In this document: piece by piece, positions 8,455 to 17,090 of the stretch
How positions within the stretch are numbered: the first letter of the stretch is position 1
Layout of the letters: each line of letters begins with the position of its first letter
Source of the DNA: Nocardia sp. NBC_01503
GTDB lineage: Bacteria > Actinomycetota > Actinomycetes > Mycobacteriales > Mycobacteriaceae
Reading direction: 5' to 3'
Assembly (NCBI RefSeq): GCF_036327755.1
Contig: NZ_CP109596.1
Coordinates: forward strand, 5,518,001-5,582,000
Length of the DNA stretch: 64,000 nt
Translations under genes and position numbers: made by a program
The notes under the pieces: generated by a model
Database searches by the model: none
Told to the model about the DNA's origin: nothing
What the model saw: only the letters and a program-made list of their open reading frames with translations

Positions 8455-9504
8455 ATGTCCTGGACCCACCGACGCCGCTGGACCAGCGCCGCAGTCTGCG
8501 GTTGTGCGCTGATACTGGCCGCGACCGCTTGCTCCTCCGGCAAGGATTCCGGTTCGCCGGACAGCGGCCCGCAGCACTCCACGGGTGCGATCAGCCTGGT
8601 CTACGCCCAGAAACAGGGCGATCAGGAGTACTTCATCAACGAGGCCGACGGCGCCAAGGCCAAGGCCAAGGAACTCGGCATCGACCTGCGTGTGGTGAAC
8701 CTCGGCAATGACGCCAACAAGGCCGTCACCGAATTGCAGAACGCGGTCAACCAGAAGGCCAGCGGAGTCATCGCCGTCGTCCCGGACCCCTCGGTCGGAC
8801 CGCAGTTGGTCCAGCTCGCCAAAACCGGTGGGGTGGCACTGCTGACCTCCGATGATCAGGTCTGTGTGAACGGTCCCGAACCGGCCTCCTGCGCCAAGGA
8901 GAACCTCGTTCCCCGAGTCGGATTCAGCGGTACGCAGATGGGCACCGAGGTCGGCACCCGCGCCGGGCAGGACTTCAAGAAGTTCGGCTGGAAGCCGGAG
9001 GAGACCGCCATCGTCGATGCCTGGAAGCAGGATGTGACCGTCTGCACCGACCGGGTCAAGGCCAATCAGAAGGCCTTCAAGGACGCCGCCGGGGTGGATG
9101 TGAAGGTCATCGAGGTCGGCACCGACAACACTCCCTCGGACGCACAGAACAAGATCTCCGCGACCGTCTCGGGCAATCGATCGGTGAAGAACTGGATTGT
9201 CATGGGCTGCAATGACGAGAACGTCAGCGGCGGTGTCGCGGCCATCCAGAACGCGGGCTATGCCGCGGACAATGTGCTCGGCGTCGGGCTCGGAGCGTAT
9301 CTGGCGTGCAAGGAGTGGCGCGGCGGTAAGCCCACCGGTTTCAAGGCCGCGCTCTTCATCAACGGCCGCGATGTCGGCGCACTGGCCGTGCAGACCCTGT
9401 ACGACTACCTGAAGAACGGAAAGGCCATGCCCGCGGAGGCTTTCGCCTCCACCACGATGGTGGACGCCACCAACTGGCAGCAGTCGGGGGTCACGTGCAA
9501 CTGA
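8455..9504 (+). CDS. Sugar ABC transporter substrate-binding lipoprotein
   Basis: A 349-residue extracytoplasmic binding protein of the AraF/MglB-like periplasmic-binding class. The ATG at 8455, with TAGGAG upstream, is preferred over an upstream in-frame ATG at 8416. It gives a positively charged signal peptide ending in a lipobox (LAATAC), so the mature protein is anchored by its cysteine near residue 25. The motifs TSDDQVCVNG and WIVMGCNDENVSGG resemble arabinose/galactose-binding proteins. It is the first gene of the catabolic operon, and its stop overlaps the start of the ATPase gene by 10 bp. D-galactose or a related aldose is the likely ligand, judged from the downstream enzymes; L-arabinose cannot be excluded from the binding protein alone. 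Confidence 0.9.
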   Translation: MSWTHRRRWTSAAVCGCALILAATACSSGKDSGSPDSGPQHSTGAISLVYAQKQGDQEYFINEADGAKAKAKELGIDLRVVNLGNDANKAVTELQNAVNQKASGVIAVVPDPSVGPQLVQLAKTGGVALLTSDDQVCVNGPEPASCAKENLVPRVGFSGTQMGTEVGTRAGQDFKKFGWKPEETAIVDAWKQDVTVCTDRVKANQKAFKDAAGVDVKVIEVGTDNTPSDAQNKISATVSGNRSVKNWIVMGCNDENVSGGVAAIQNAGYAADNVLGVGLGAYLACKEWRGGKPTGFKAALFINGRDVGALAVQTLYDYLKNGKAMPAEAFASTTMVDATNWQQSGVTCN

Positions 9505-11006
9505 CCGGACTGCGAGTATCCGGCGTCGCCAAGAGCTTCGCCGGGGTGCCGGCGGTGCGCGAGGTGAGCCTGGACTTCCCCGCCGGTGCGGTGACCGCGT
9601 TGATGGGGGAGAACGGTGCGGGTAAGTCCACGCTGATCAGAATCCTCGGCGGGGATCATCTCCCCGATGCGGGCCACCTCGAACTCGACGGTGTACCACT
9701 GGAATTGGCGAGTCCGGCCGACGCGCGGGCGGCAGGTATCCGGGTCATCGCCCAGGAGCCGGAGATCGTGCCGCACGTGTCGGTCGCCGAGAACGTCTAC
9801 CTCGGATCGCTGCCGCGGCGTGCGGGCCGGATACTCGATCGCGCCGCCCTGCGTGAGCGGATGCGCTCGGATCTGGCCCGGCTCGGCTTCGACCGGGATC
9901 TCGATCCCGATACCCTCGGCTCGAAACTTACCGCGGCACAGCGGCAATTGGTCGAGATCATGCGGGCGCTGACCACCGATGCGAAGGTGATCGCCTTCGA
10001 CGAGCCCACCTCCTCGCTCTCCGATCACGAGACCGAGGCGCTGTTCGCGCTGATCGGCCGGTTGCGTGCGCGGGGGCTGGTGGTGATCTACGTATCGCAT
10101 CGGATGCGGGAGATCTTCCGGCTGGCCGATCGGGTGGCGGTGCTGCGGGACGGCGGGCTGGTCGGGGTGCGCGATACCGCGGACACCACCGATCAGGAGA
10201 TCGTGCGCATGATGGTCGGGCGCGATCTCTCGACCATGTTCTCCCGCAAGCACACCGAGCTCGGGCCCGTCATGCTCGAGGTGGACGCGGTCACCACCGA
10301 CGACGTGCGCGAGGTGAGCCTGCGCGTGCACGCCGGGGAGGTGGTGGCGCTGGCCGGATTGGTCGGCGCGGGCCGCTCGGAGCTGGCCGGCGCGCTCGCG
10401 GGTGATCTGCCGATCCGCTCCGGTGAGGTGCGGGTGGACGGTAAGCGACTGCGGCTGCGCCAGCCGCGGGACGCGGTGCGGGCCGGTATCGGCTACGCGC
10501 CGGAGGAGCGCAAGGCCCAGGCTCTACTACTGCACCGCGGCGTGCGCGACAACATCACCCTGGCAATGCTGGATCGCCTGCGGCGCTGGCGTTTCGTCCG
10601 GCGCGGTGCGGAGCGGCGGCTGGCGCTCGAGTATGTGGAGGCGCTGCGGGTGCGCACGCCCTCGATCGAGCAGGAGGTGCGCAAGCTCTCCGGCGGTAAT
10701 CAGCAGAAGGTGGTGCTGGCGCGCTGGCTGGCCCGAAAACCCAAGGTGCTGATCCTGGATGAGCCGACCCGCGGCGTCGATGTCGGCGCGAAGGTCGAGA
10801 TCTACCACGTCATAGAGGAGTTGGCCGCCTCCGGTGTGGCCGTGCTGGTGATCTCCTCGGAGTTGCCCGAGGTACTCGGCCTCGCCGACCGCATCGTGGT
10901 CATGCAGCAGGGCCGCATCACCGGAGAACTGAATCGCGCCGATGCCGGCGAGGAGTCGATTCTCGCGCTGGCCATGGCCGCCGATCTGACATCGCAGAGT
11001 TCGTAA
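9495..11006 (+). CDS. Sugar ABC transporter ATP-binding protein (tandem ATPase, AraG/MglA type)
   Basis: A 503-residue tandem nucleotide-binding protein that energises monosaccharide uptake. The N-terminal domain has Walker A GENGAGKST and Walker B VIAFDEPTSSLSD. The C-terminal domain has the degenerate P-loop GLVGAGRSE that is normal for this family, the signature LSGGNQQK and Walker B LILDEPTRGVDVG. The start is a GTG inside the end of the binding-protein gene (10-bp overlap), which implies translational coupling. Length is typical of the family. Confidence 0.95.
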   Translation: MQLTGLRVSGVAKSFAGVPAVREVSLDFPAGAVTALMGENGAGKSTLIRILGGDHLPDAGHLELDGVPLELASPADARAAGIRVIAQEPEIVPHVSVAENVYLGSLPRRAGRILDRAALRERMRSDLARLGFDRDLDPDTLGSKLTAAQRQLVEIMRALTTDAKVIAFDEPTSSLSDHETEALFALIGRLRARGLVVIYVSHRMREIFRLADRVAVLRDGGLVGVRDTADTTDQEIVRMMVGRDLSTMFSRKHTELGPVMLEVDAVTTDDVREVSLRVHAGEVVALAGLVGAGRSELAGALAGDLPIRSGEVRVDGKRLRLRQPRDAVRAGIGYAPEERKAQALLLHRGVRDNITLAMLDRLRRWRFVRRGAERRLALEYVEALRVRTPSIEQEVRKLSGGNQQKVVLARWLARKPKVLILDEPTRGVDVGAKVEIYHVIEELAASGVAVLVISSELPEVLGLADRIVVMQQGRITGELNRADAGEESILALAMAADLTSQSS

Positions 11007-11015
11007 GGAAAGCAA

Positions 11016-12071
11016 TTGACCGACCAAAGACTCGAAACACCCGTGGGGTCAGCCGTTTCCGTGCCGCCGCCGGGTCTCCATCGGCCGGACTGGCTCACAC
11101 CGCGTGGCGCGGTGCGGGCGATCGGCACCGGCAATCTCAGCCTGATCGGCGCGCTCGCGGTGATCGTCGCCATTTTCGCCTGGCTCAACGACGGTTATCT
11201 CGATCCACGCAATATCGCCGGAATCGGTGATGCGGTAACAGTTTTCGGCCTGCTCGCCATCGTGCAGACGGTGGTGATCATCTGTGGCGCACTGGATATC
11301 TCGGTGGGTTCGCAGGCCGGTGTGGCCTCGGTGGTCAGCGCCATGACCTTCACCGCCGCCTCGGGCAGTGCGGTGCTGGGCATACTGGCCGCGATCGGGG
11401 TCGGTGTACTGCTCGGCGCGGTGAACGGGGTGATCATCGTCTACGGCCGGGTCAATCCGGTCATCGCGACGCTGGCCACCCTCGCAGCGTTCAAAGGTCT
11501 GGCACAACTGATCTCGGGCGGAAAAGCGCAGGGCTTCGTCCTGGACAATGACCTGTTCATCTTCCTGGCGCGCGGCAAGATACTCGGGTTGCCGGTGCCG
11601 GTGGTCATTCTCGGTCTGGTCGCCTTGGCCGTCCATGTGCTGCTGAAGTACACCGATATCGGCCGCAATATCTACGCCATCGGCGGAAATGACACGGCCG
11701 CGAGGCTTTCCGGAATCAATATCAACAAGTACCTGATCGCGGTGTATGTGCTGGCGGGTGTGGTCGCCGCGATCGCGGGCATTCTGCTGACCGCACGCAC
11801 CGGCTCCGGGCAGCCGGTCTCCGGTAGTGAGGGGCTCGAGCTCAAGGCGATCACCGCGGCGGCCCTGGGCGGCTGTGCGCTCAAGGGCGGTAAGGGCACG
11901 GTGGGCGGCACCCTGCTGGCGGTGGTGCTGCTCGGCGCGCTGGACAACGGCCTGAATGTGGTTGGGGTCAATACCTTCTGGCAGAACGTGGCCCAGGGCT
12001 CGCTACTGGTGGCGGCGGTGGTGATCCAGCAGCGGCGCGGTGGAGAACGCGCCGTCGGACTACCCACCTAG
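11016..12071 (+). CDS. Sugar ABC transporter permease (AraH/RbsC type)
   Basis: A 351-residue inner-membrane permease of the BPD_transp_2 family with eight or more hydrophobic segments. The signature GGNDTAARLSGI and the cytoplasmic loop segment AITAAALGGCALKGGKG are characteristic of monosaccharide importers. It starts at TTG (11016) behind an AAGGAAAG ribosome site, 9 bp after the ATPase gene. The N-terminus (~25 residues) is hydrophilic and Pro/Gly-rich. Confidence 0.93.
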   Translation: MTDQRLETPVGSAVSVPPPGLHRPDWLTPRGAVRAIGTGNLSLIGALAVIVAIFAWLNDGYLDPRNIAGIGDAVTVFGLLAIVQTVVIICGALDISVGSQAGVASVVSAMTFTAASGSAVLGILAAIGVGVLLGAVNGVIIVYGRVNPVIATLATLAAFKGLAQLISGGKAQGFVLDNDLFIFLARGKILGLPVPVVILGLVALAVHVLLKYTDIGRNIYAIGGNDTAARLSGININKYLIAVYVLAGVVAAIAGILLTARTGSGQPVSGSEGLELKAITAAALGGCALKGGKGTVGGTLLAVVLLGALDNGLNVVGVNTFWQNVAQGSLLVAAVVIQQRRGGERAVGLPT

Positions 12072-12087
12072 TCGGCAGGAGATCGAT

Positions 12088-12993
12088 ATGGACACATTGC
12101 GAGCACACGTGTGCGCGCCCCCGCCCGGCGACCTGTGCGAAGGGCCGGTATGGGATTCGCGCACCCGGGAACTGCTGTGGGTGGACATCACCCGCGGCCA
12201 TATCCATCGTGCCGACCTGGATCGCGCCGCCGTGGACCTGGTCCGGCAGCGCATGATCAGCGTGGAACCGCCGGTCGGCGCGGTACTGCCCTGCGCCTCC
12301 GGGGATCTGCTGGCGGCCATGGGGGACACCGTATTTCGTATCGCTCCCGAAGGCACGCGCACTCCCTTGGCGACCCTACCGATTCCGGACGACGGGGTAC
12401 GCAGGCGGATGAACGACGCGAAGGTCGACCCGTGCGGGCGACTACTCGTGGGCACCATGTCAGCGGACGGTGTGGCGGGTAGCGCCGCGCTCTATCGCCT
12501 CGACCCCGACGGCGGCGTGCACGTCCTGCGCACCGGCGTGACCATCTCCAACGGGCTCGGCTGGAGTCCGGACGGTGGCACGCTGTACTACACCGACAGC
12601 AAGACGCTGCGCGTGGATGCGTATGAATACGATTCGGCCACAGGGACATTCGACAACGGACGGCCGTTCGCGCAGTTCGGTGACGGTGAACCCGACGGGC
12701 TCACCGTCGCCGCGGACGGGTCGGTCTGGATCGCGGTCTGGGGTGCGGGCCAGGTGCGCGCCTTCGATCCGGACGGGCGGCCGCGGGCGGTGGTCGAGGT
12801 CGGCCCGTCCCGGGTCTCCAGCTGTACCTTCGCCGGACCCGACCTGGATGTCCTGGTGATCACCACGGCCGCGGTGGACGGGGCCGCGCGCGAACCGGAC
12901 GCGGGCCGTCTCTTCGCCTGCGTGCCGGGTGTGACCGGACTCGAGGCCACCCTCTTCGCGGATACCGAGGCGGTGTGTGCCGATGTCCAATGA
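12088..12993 (+). CDS. SMP-30/gluconolactonase family sugar lactonase
   Basis: A 301-residue six-bladed propeller lactonase. In this operon it should open the galactono-lactone made by the SDR dehydrogenase to D-galactonate. Family metal-site motifs are present: CEGPVWD (Glu ligand, near residue 17), ISNGLGWSPDG (Asn) and EPDGLTVAADG (Asp). The chosen ATG (12088) follows GGCAGGAG; a longer in-frame reading into the permease gene has no support. It overlaps the aldolase gene by 11 bp. The substrate is assigned from context. Confidence 0.9.
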   Translation: MDTLRAHVCAPPPGDLCEGPVWDSRTRELLWVDITRGHIHRADLDRAAVDLVRQRMISVEPPVGAVLPCASGDLLAAMGDTVFRIAPEGTRTPLATLPIPDDGVRRRMNDAKVDPCGRLLVGTMSADGVAGSAALYRLDPDGGVHVLRTGVTISNGLGWSPDGGTLYYTDSKTLRVDAYEYDSATGTFDNGRPFAQFGDGEPDGLTVAADGSVWIAVWGAGQVRAFDPDGRPRAVVEVGPSRVSSCTFAGPDLDVLVITTAAVDGAAREPDAGRLFACVPGVTGLEATLFADTEAVCADVQ

Positions 12994-13594
12994 TCCACTG
13001 CGGCTGGACATTCCGGTGATCGCTATCCTGCGAGCCGCGAATGCGAAGCGGTTCGCCGAGGTCACCGCGGTACTGCACGAATCCGGTATCACCGCGGTGG
13101 AGTTCACCCTCACCACCGCCGGTGCGCTCGACGCGCTGCGCGACTGCGCCGGGTTCGCCCATCCCATCGGCGCGGGTACGGTACTGACCGCCGCCGATGC
13201 CGCGCGCGCCGTGGACGCCGGTGCCGCCTACCTGATCACCCCTGTGGTCAGTGTCGAGGTGATCGAGGAAGGCCGTCGGCTCGGTGTGCCGGTGATCTCG
13301 GGTGCCTTGACCCCCACCGAGATTCGGCAGGCCTGGATCGCCGGTAGCGCCATGGTGAAGGTCTTCCCGGCCGCGATCGGCGGACCGGGATACATCCGGG
13401 CCGTCCGCGCGCCGCTGCCCGATATTCCGCTGGTGCCCACCGGCGGGGTCGGGCTCGGCGAGCTGCGGGCGTACCTGGATGCGGGGGCCACGGCCCTGGG
13501 AATCGGTGCGCCGCTCATCGGGGACGCCTGTGCCGGTGGCGATCTCGACGCCTTGCGCGAGCGCGCTCATATCGTGCGGGACCAGCTGTCATGA
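12983..13594 (+). CDS. 2-keto-3-deoxy-6-phospho-gluconate/galactonate aldolase
   Basis: A 203-residue class I KDPG/KDPGal aldolase that cleaves the phosphorylated ketodeoxy sugar acid to pyruvate and glyceraldehyde 3-phosphate. The conserved Glu lies in AVEFTLTT and the Schiff-base Lys in SAMVKVFPA. The phosphate-binding VPTGGV follows. The ATG at 12983 is preferred to an upstream GTG at 12977. The next gene overlaps by ATGA. Because a galactonate dehydratase is in the same operon, the physiological substrate is probably 2-keto-3-deoxy-6-phosphogalactonate (DgoA function). Confidence 0.92.
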   Translation: MSNDPLRLDIPVIAILRAANAKRFAEVTAVLHESGITAVEFTLTTAGALDALRDCAGFAHPIGAGTVLTAADAARAVDAGAAYLITPVVSVEVIEEGRRLGVPVISGALTPTEIRQAWIAGSAMVKVFPAAIGGPGYIRAVRAPLPDIPLVPTGGVGLGELRAYLDAGATALGIGAPLIGDACAGGDLDALRERAHIVRDQLS

Positions 13595-14535
13595 GGGGCG
13601 GACTGGTAACGCTCGGTGAGGCGCTCGGCGTGGTCGCGGCCACCGATCCCGGTCCGCTGGCCCCCGGGGCGGCCCTGCGGATGGATTTCGCGGGGGCGGA
13701 GGCGACCGTCGCCATCGGCGTGCGCCGCCTCGGGCATGACAGCGCCTGGGTGGGCTGTCTGGGCGATGACGCCGTCGGGGTGATGATCCGCGACCGGCTG
13801 CGCGCCGAGCGAGTCGATCTCTCGCGCAGTCGGATCGATCCCGAGCGCCCGACCGGGCTGATGCTGCGCGAGCGCCGCACGGCGGACCGGATTCGCGTCA
13901 CGTACTACCGCCGTGATCTGGCGGGCTCGCGGCTGTCCGCGACCGAGATCGATGCCGGGCAGATTGCCGCCGCCGGAGTGCTGCATATCACCGGAATCAC
14001 TCCGGCACTGAGTGTTTCGGCGCGTGAGGCGGTACACGCGGCGGTCGGGATCGCGGTCGAGGCGGGTGTCCCGGTCGCACTGGACATCAACTACCGCCGT
14101 GCTCTCTGGACCGCGGAGGATGCCGCCGCGGAGCTGTCGAAACTGGTGACCCGCGCCGATATCGTCTTCGCCGGGGTCGAGGAGGCGGCATTGCTCGTTC
14201 CGCCGGACGCCCCGGCCGTCATGGCCGAAGCCCTTGCGGCACTGGGGCCGTCGCAGGTGGTGCTCAAACTCGGTGCCGAGGGTGCACTGGCGTATGCGGG
14301 CGGCGCGGTGATCATCCAGCCTCCGTTCACGGTGACCGCGGTCGATCCGGTCGGTGCGGGTGACGCGTTCGTGGCGGGCTATCTCGCCGGGGTGCTCGAC
14401 GGCGGCTCGATCCGCGAGCGCCTGCACCTGGCCGCACTCTGCGGTGCCTTCGCAGTGTCGGTGACCGGTGATTGGACGGGATTGCCGTTCCGGCACGAAC
14501 TCGGCCTGCTCGACGGGGCGGATATTCAGCGTTGA
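13591..14535 (+). CDS. PfkB-family 2-keto-3-deoxy sugar-acid kinase
   Basis: A 314-residue ribokinase-fold kinase predicted to phosphorylate 2-keto-3-deoxygalactonate with ATP before aldol cleavage. Visible family motifs are DINYRRALW in the middle and the C-terminal ATP-site/catalytic motif DPVGAGDAFVAGYLAG, with the catalytic Asp in GAGD. Enteric bacteria use an unrelated DgoK for this step, so a PfkB kinase here is a non-orthologous replacement. Start ATG overlaps the aldolase stop (ATGA). The downstream SDR gene begins 17 bp after the stop. Confidence 0.9.
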   Translation: MRGGLVTLGEALGVVAATDPGPLAPGAALRMDFAGAEATVAIGVRRLGHDSAWVGCLGDDAVGVMIRDRLRAERVDLSRSRIDPERPTGLMLRERRTADRIRVTYYRRDLAGSRLSATEIDAGQIAAAGVLHITGITPALSVSAREAVHAAVGIAVEAGVPVALDINYRRALWTAEDAAAELSKLVTRADIVFAGVEEAALLVPPDAPAVMAEALAALGPSQVVLKLGAEGALAYAGGAVIIQPPFTVTAVDPVGAGDAFVAGYLAGVLDGGSIRERLHLAALCGAFAVSVTGDWTGLPFRHELGLLDGADIQR

Positions 14536-14552
14536 TCACGAAGGGAGAGACC

Positions 14553-15308
14553 ATGAGTCGTCTGACGGACAAGGTCGCGGTGGTCACCGGCGCGGCCTCC
14601 GGAATCGGTGCGGCCAGCGCGCGACGCCTGGCGCACGAGGGTGCGACGGTCGTGATCGCCGATATCGACAGCACGCGGGGTGCGGAGGTCGCGGCCAAGA
14701 TCCGCGCGGCGGGTGGTCGGGCCGAGTATGTATGGTGCGATGTCGCACAGGAGGATTCGTGGCGGGAGCTGCGCGAGCGGATCAATACCCGGTATGGAGC
14801 ACTGGACTGCCTGTGCAGCAACGCTTCTCAACAGGCGGTCATACCGGCGCACGACCTCACCCGCACGCAGTGGGAGGACGGGCTCGCGGTCAATCTGACC
14901 CCGCTGTTTCTGGGTGTGCGCGCCTTCATCGACGATCTGCGCGCCCAGCGCGGCAATGTGGTGGCGATCTCCAGTGTGCACGCCCAGTTCGGGCTGCCCG
15001 GATATCCGGTCTACGCCGCCGCGAAGGGCGGCTTGACCGCGCTGGTGCGCCAGCTCGCGGTCGAGTACGGGTCCGCGCGGGTGCGGTTCAATGCCATCCT
15101 GCCCGGCCCCATCCTGACCCCGGTCTGGGACGACGTGGATGCCGAGGGCCTGCGGATGTCCGCTCGCGCAACGGCTTTGGACCGGCTGGGCGCACCCGAG
15201 GAGGTCGCGGCCGCGGTCGCCTTCCTGGCCTCGGACGACGCCTCGTTCATCACCGGCACCAATCTGGTCGTCGACGGCGGCTGGAGTGTACGAAAGGAGT
15301 CCCGGTGA
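14553..15308 (+). CDS. SDR-family sugar 1-dehydrogenase (predicted D-galactose dehydrogenase)
   Basis: A 251-residue classical short-chain dehydrogenase. The cofactor motif TGAASGIG is at residues ~12-19, NAS replaces the usual NNAG element, catalytic Ser is in AISSVHAQFG, and Tyr/Lys are in YPVYAAAKGG. The C-terminal GTNLVVDGGWS is typical of family members with sugar or steroid substrates. The ATG at 14553 is preceded by AAGGGAGAG. In this operon it would oxidise D-galactose to the lactone, the first step of the oxidative pathway. Its exact sugar and NAD/NADP preference are not shown by the sequence. The stop overlaps the next start (GTGA). Confidence 0.85.
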   Translation: MSRLTDKVAVVTGAASGIGAASARRLAHEGATVVIADIDSTRGAEVAAKIRAAGGRAEYVWCDVAQEDSWRELRERINTRYGALDCLCSNASQQAVIPAHDLTRTQWEDGLAVNLTPLFLGVRAFIDDLRAQRGNVVAISSVHAQFGLPGYPVYAAAKGGLTALVRQLAVEYGSARVRFNAILPGPILTPVWDDVDAEGLRMSARATALDRLGAPEEVAAAVAFLASDDASFITGTNLVVDGGWSVRKESR

Positions 15309-16450
15309 AGATCACCGCGCTCACCACCTATCTGGTCGCGCCGCGCTGGTGTTTTCTGCGCATCGACACCGATGAGGGCATTACCGGGTGGGGCGAACCC
15401 GTGATCGAGGGGCGCGCGCATACCGTGGCCGCCGCGGTCGGCGAACTCGCCGACTATCTCATCGGCAAGGATCCGATGAGTATCGAGGCGCACTGGCAGG
15501 TGCTCACCAAGGGCGGTTTCTATCGCGGCGGGCCGATCCTGTCCAGCGCGGTGGCGGGTATCGATCAAGCCCTGTGGGATATCACCGGTAAGGCGCTCGG
15601 CGTGCCGGTATGGCAGTTGCTCGGCGGTGCGGTGCGCGATCGGGTCCGGGTGTACAGCTGGATCGGGGGTGATCGACCCGATGATGTCGCCGCGGCGGCG
15701 CTGGAGCGAAAAGAGCAGGGCTTCACCGCGATCAAGATGAACGGATCGGCTGAGCTGGAGGCGATCGACACCCCGCGCGCCACCACCGCGATCGTCGAGC
15801 GGGTCGCCGCGGTGCGGGCGGCCACCGGTGACGATTTCGATATCGCGGTCGACTTCCACGGTCGGCTCTCGGTCGCGATGGCGCGGCGGGTGCTGCCGCT
15901 ACTGGAGCCGTATCTGCCGTTCTTCGTCGAGGAGCCGTTGGTACCCGAGGTGAGCGATCGAATCGGCGAGATCACCGCCGCTACGAGTATTCCCATCGCG
16001 ACCGGCGAAAGACTGTACTCCCGTTGGGATTTCGCCACGGTGCTGGACCGCGGCATCGCGGTCGTGCAACCGGATCTCTCGCACGCGGGCGGTATTTCGG
16101 AGGTGCGGCGGATCGCCGCCCTCGCCGAGAGCCGCGATGTGGCGCTCGCCCCGCACTGCCCGCTCGGCCCCATCGCGCTGGCCGCCAGTCTGCAGGTGGG
16201 ATTCTCGACACCCAACCTGCTGATCCAGGAGCAGAGTCTGGGCATCCACTACAACACCGGCTCCGATCTGCTCGACTATCTCGTCGATCCGGCCGTATTC
16301 GCCTACCGTGACGGCTATGTCGATCTCCCGCAGGCCCCCGGGCTGGGCATCGAGATCGATGAGAAGGCGGTGGCCCGCGCCGCCGAGGTGGGGCATGGAT
16401 GGCGTAATCCGGTGTGGCACCGCAGGGACGGTGCCTTCGCCGAATGGTGA
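15305..16450 (+). CDS. dgoD: D-galactonate dehydratase
   Basis: A 381-residue enolase-superfamily dehydratase converting D-galactonate to 2-keto-3-deoxygalactonate. Numbered from the GTG at 15305, the metal ligands fall at D183 (AVDFHG), E209 (FFVEEP) and E235 (TGERLYS). The acid/base histidines are H185 and H284 (APHCPLGP). As I recall the E. coli DgoD residues (D183, H185, E209, E235, H285), this is an almost exact positional match. Length is also that of DgoD. It is the last gene of the operon and is followed 13 bp later by a strong hairpin terminator. This enzyme is the best evidence that the operon is for galactose. Confidence 0.95.
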   Translation: MKITALTTYLVAPRWCFLRIDTDEGITGWGEPVIEGRAHTVAAAVGELADYLIGKDPMSIEAHWQVLTKGGFYRGGPILSSAVAGIDQALWDITGKALGVPVWQLLGGAVRDRVRVYSWIGGDRPDDVAAAALERKEQGFTAIKMNGSAELEAIDTPRATTAIVERVAAVRAATGDDFDIAVDFHGRLSVAMARRVLPLLEPYLPFFVEEPLVPEVSDRIGEITAATSIPIATGERLYSRWDFATVLDRGIAVVQPDLSHAGGISEVRRIAALAESRDVALAPHCPLGPIALAASLQVGFSTPNLLIQEQSLGIHYNTGSDLLDYLVDPAVFAYRDGYVDLPQAPGLGIEIDEKAVARAAEVGHGWRNPVWHRRDGAFAEW

Positions 16451-16463
16451 AGTCGTTCGCCGA

Positions 16464-16494
16464 CGCCCGGCCATCGCACCGCGATGACCGGGCG
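16464..16494. terminator. Strong hairpin terminator between convergent genes
   Basis: Fourteen-base arms (16464-16477 and 16481-16494) pair with one mismatch around the loop ACC and are followed by TTT. The hairpin lies between the end of dgoD and the end of the convergent secreted-protein gene, so it can stop transcription from both sides. Confidence 0.75.
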
Positions 16495-16503
16495 TTTCGC
16501 GAC

Positions 16504-16890
16504 TCAGGCTCCGGCGGAGCCGGAGAGCAGGCCGGAGAGCAGGCCGCCGCCGAGACCCGAGGAGCCGGTGGAGGTTTGCAGGGTCCAGGTGCCGCAGCCG
16601 GTGGTGAAGAAAGCGACATCGGTGGATTGGATTGTGACGGTGGCGGATCCGTTCACCGCGCCACCGGTTTGCAGGACGGCGGTGGCGCTCGGGGTGAGGG
16701 CGGAGAGCCGGGCCCAGGCGCAGGTCGACAGGGCGGTGCTGGTGGTATAGGTGCCCGCCTGGATATCGGTGCCGATGGTGAAGATGGAGTCGGTGCCCAT
16801 GCTGGTTCCGGCCGCGTTCGCGGTGCCGGTGGTGCTCAGTACCGCGGTGGCGGCGAGAGCGAAACCGCTGACCCAGAGTGACTTGCGCAT
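16504..16890 (-). CDS. Small secreted protein, function unknown
   Basis: A 128-residue exported protein. From the ATG at 16890 (GAGGAC ribosome site) the N-terminus MRKSLWVSGFALAATAVLS with a TANA-A cleavage site is a Sec signal peptide. The mature part is rich in Ser, Thr, Gly and Ala. It has two cysteines (in STCAWARL and TTGCGTWTL) likely to form a disulphide, and a Gly/Leu/Ser-rich tail. No enzymatic motif is seen. It is convergent with the galactose operon and shares its terminator. Confidence 0.75.
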   Translation of the reverse strand: MRKSLWVSGFALAATAVLSTTGTANAAGTSMGTDSIFTIGTDIQAGTYTTSTALSTCAWARLSALTPSATAVLQTGGAVNGSATVTIQSTDVAFFTTGCGTWTLQTSTGSSGLGGGLLSGLLSGSAGA

Positions 16891-17090
16891 AGAGGGTGTC
16901 CTCAACTAACTGAAACGGATGGTTTTCGGAGGCTATGGGGTGCGAGCCGTAACCGCACGCGAATCCAGGAACCTCACAGGAACGGTGTGTTCGCATCCCA
17001 GGGAAGCTCTCTGGTAACCATATGGTCACGATGATCGAATAGCATCGCGGCACAGGGAAGTTCAGCTCCAAGAAGTATGAGGTAGTTGCG

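Noticed and set aside
8455..12071. Calling the importer araFGH (L-arabinose)
   Set aside because: The subunits resemble AraFGH, but the downstream DgoD, kinase and KDPGal aldolase point to D-galactose, so no gene symbols were given.
14468..15300. Open frame running into dgoD from upstream
   Set aside because: It is out of frame with the SDR gene and has shadow composition; dgoD starts at the GTG at 15305 overlapping the SDR stop.
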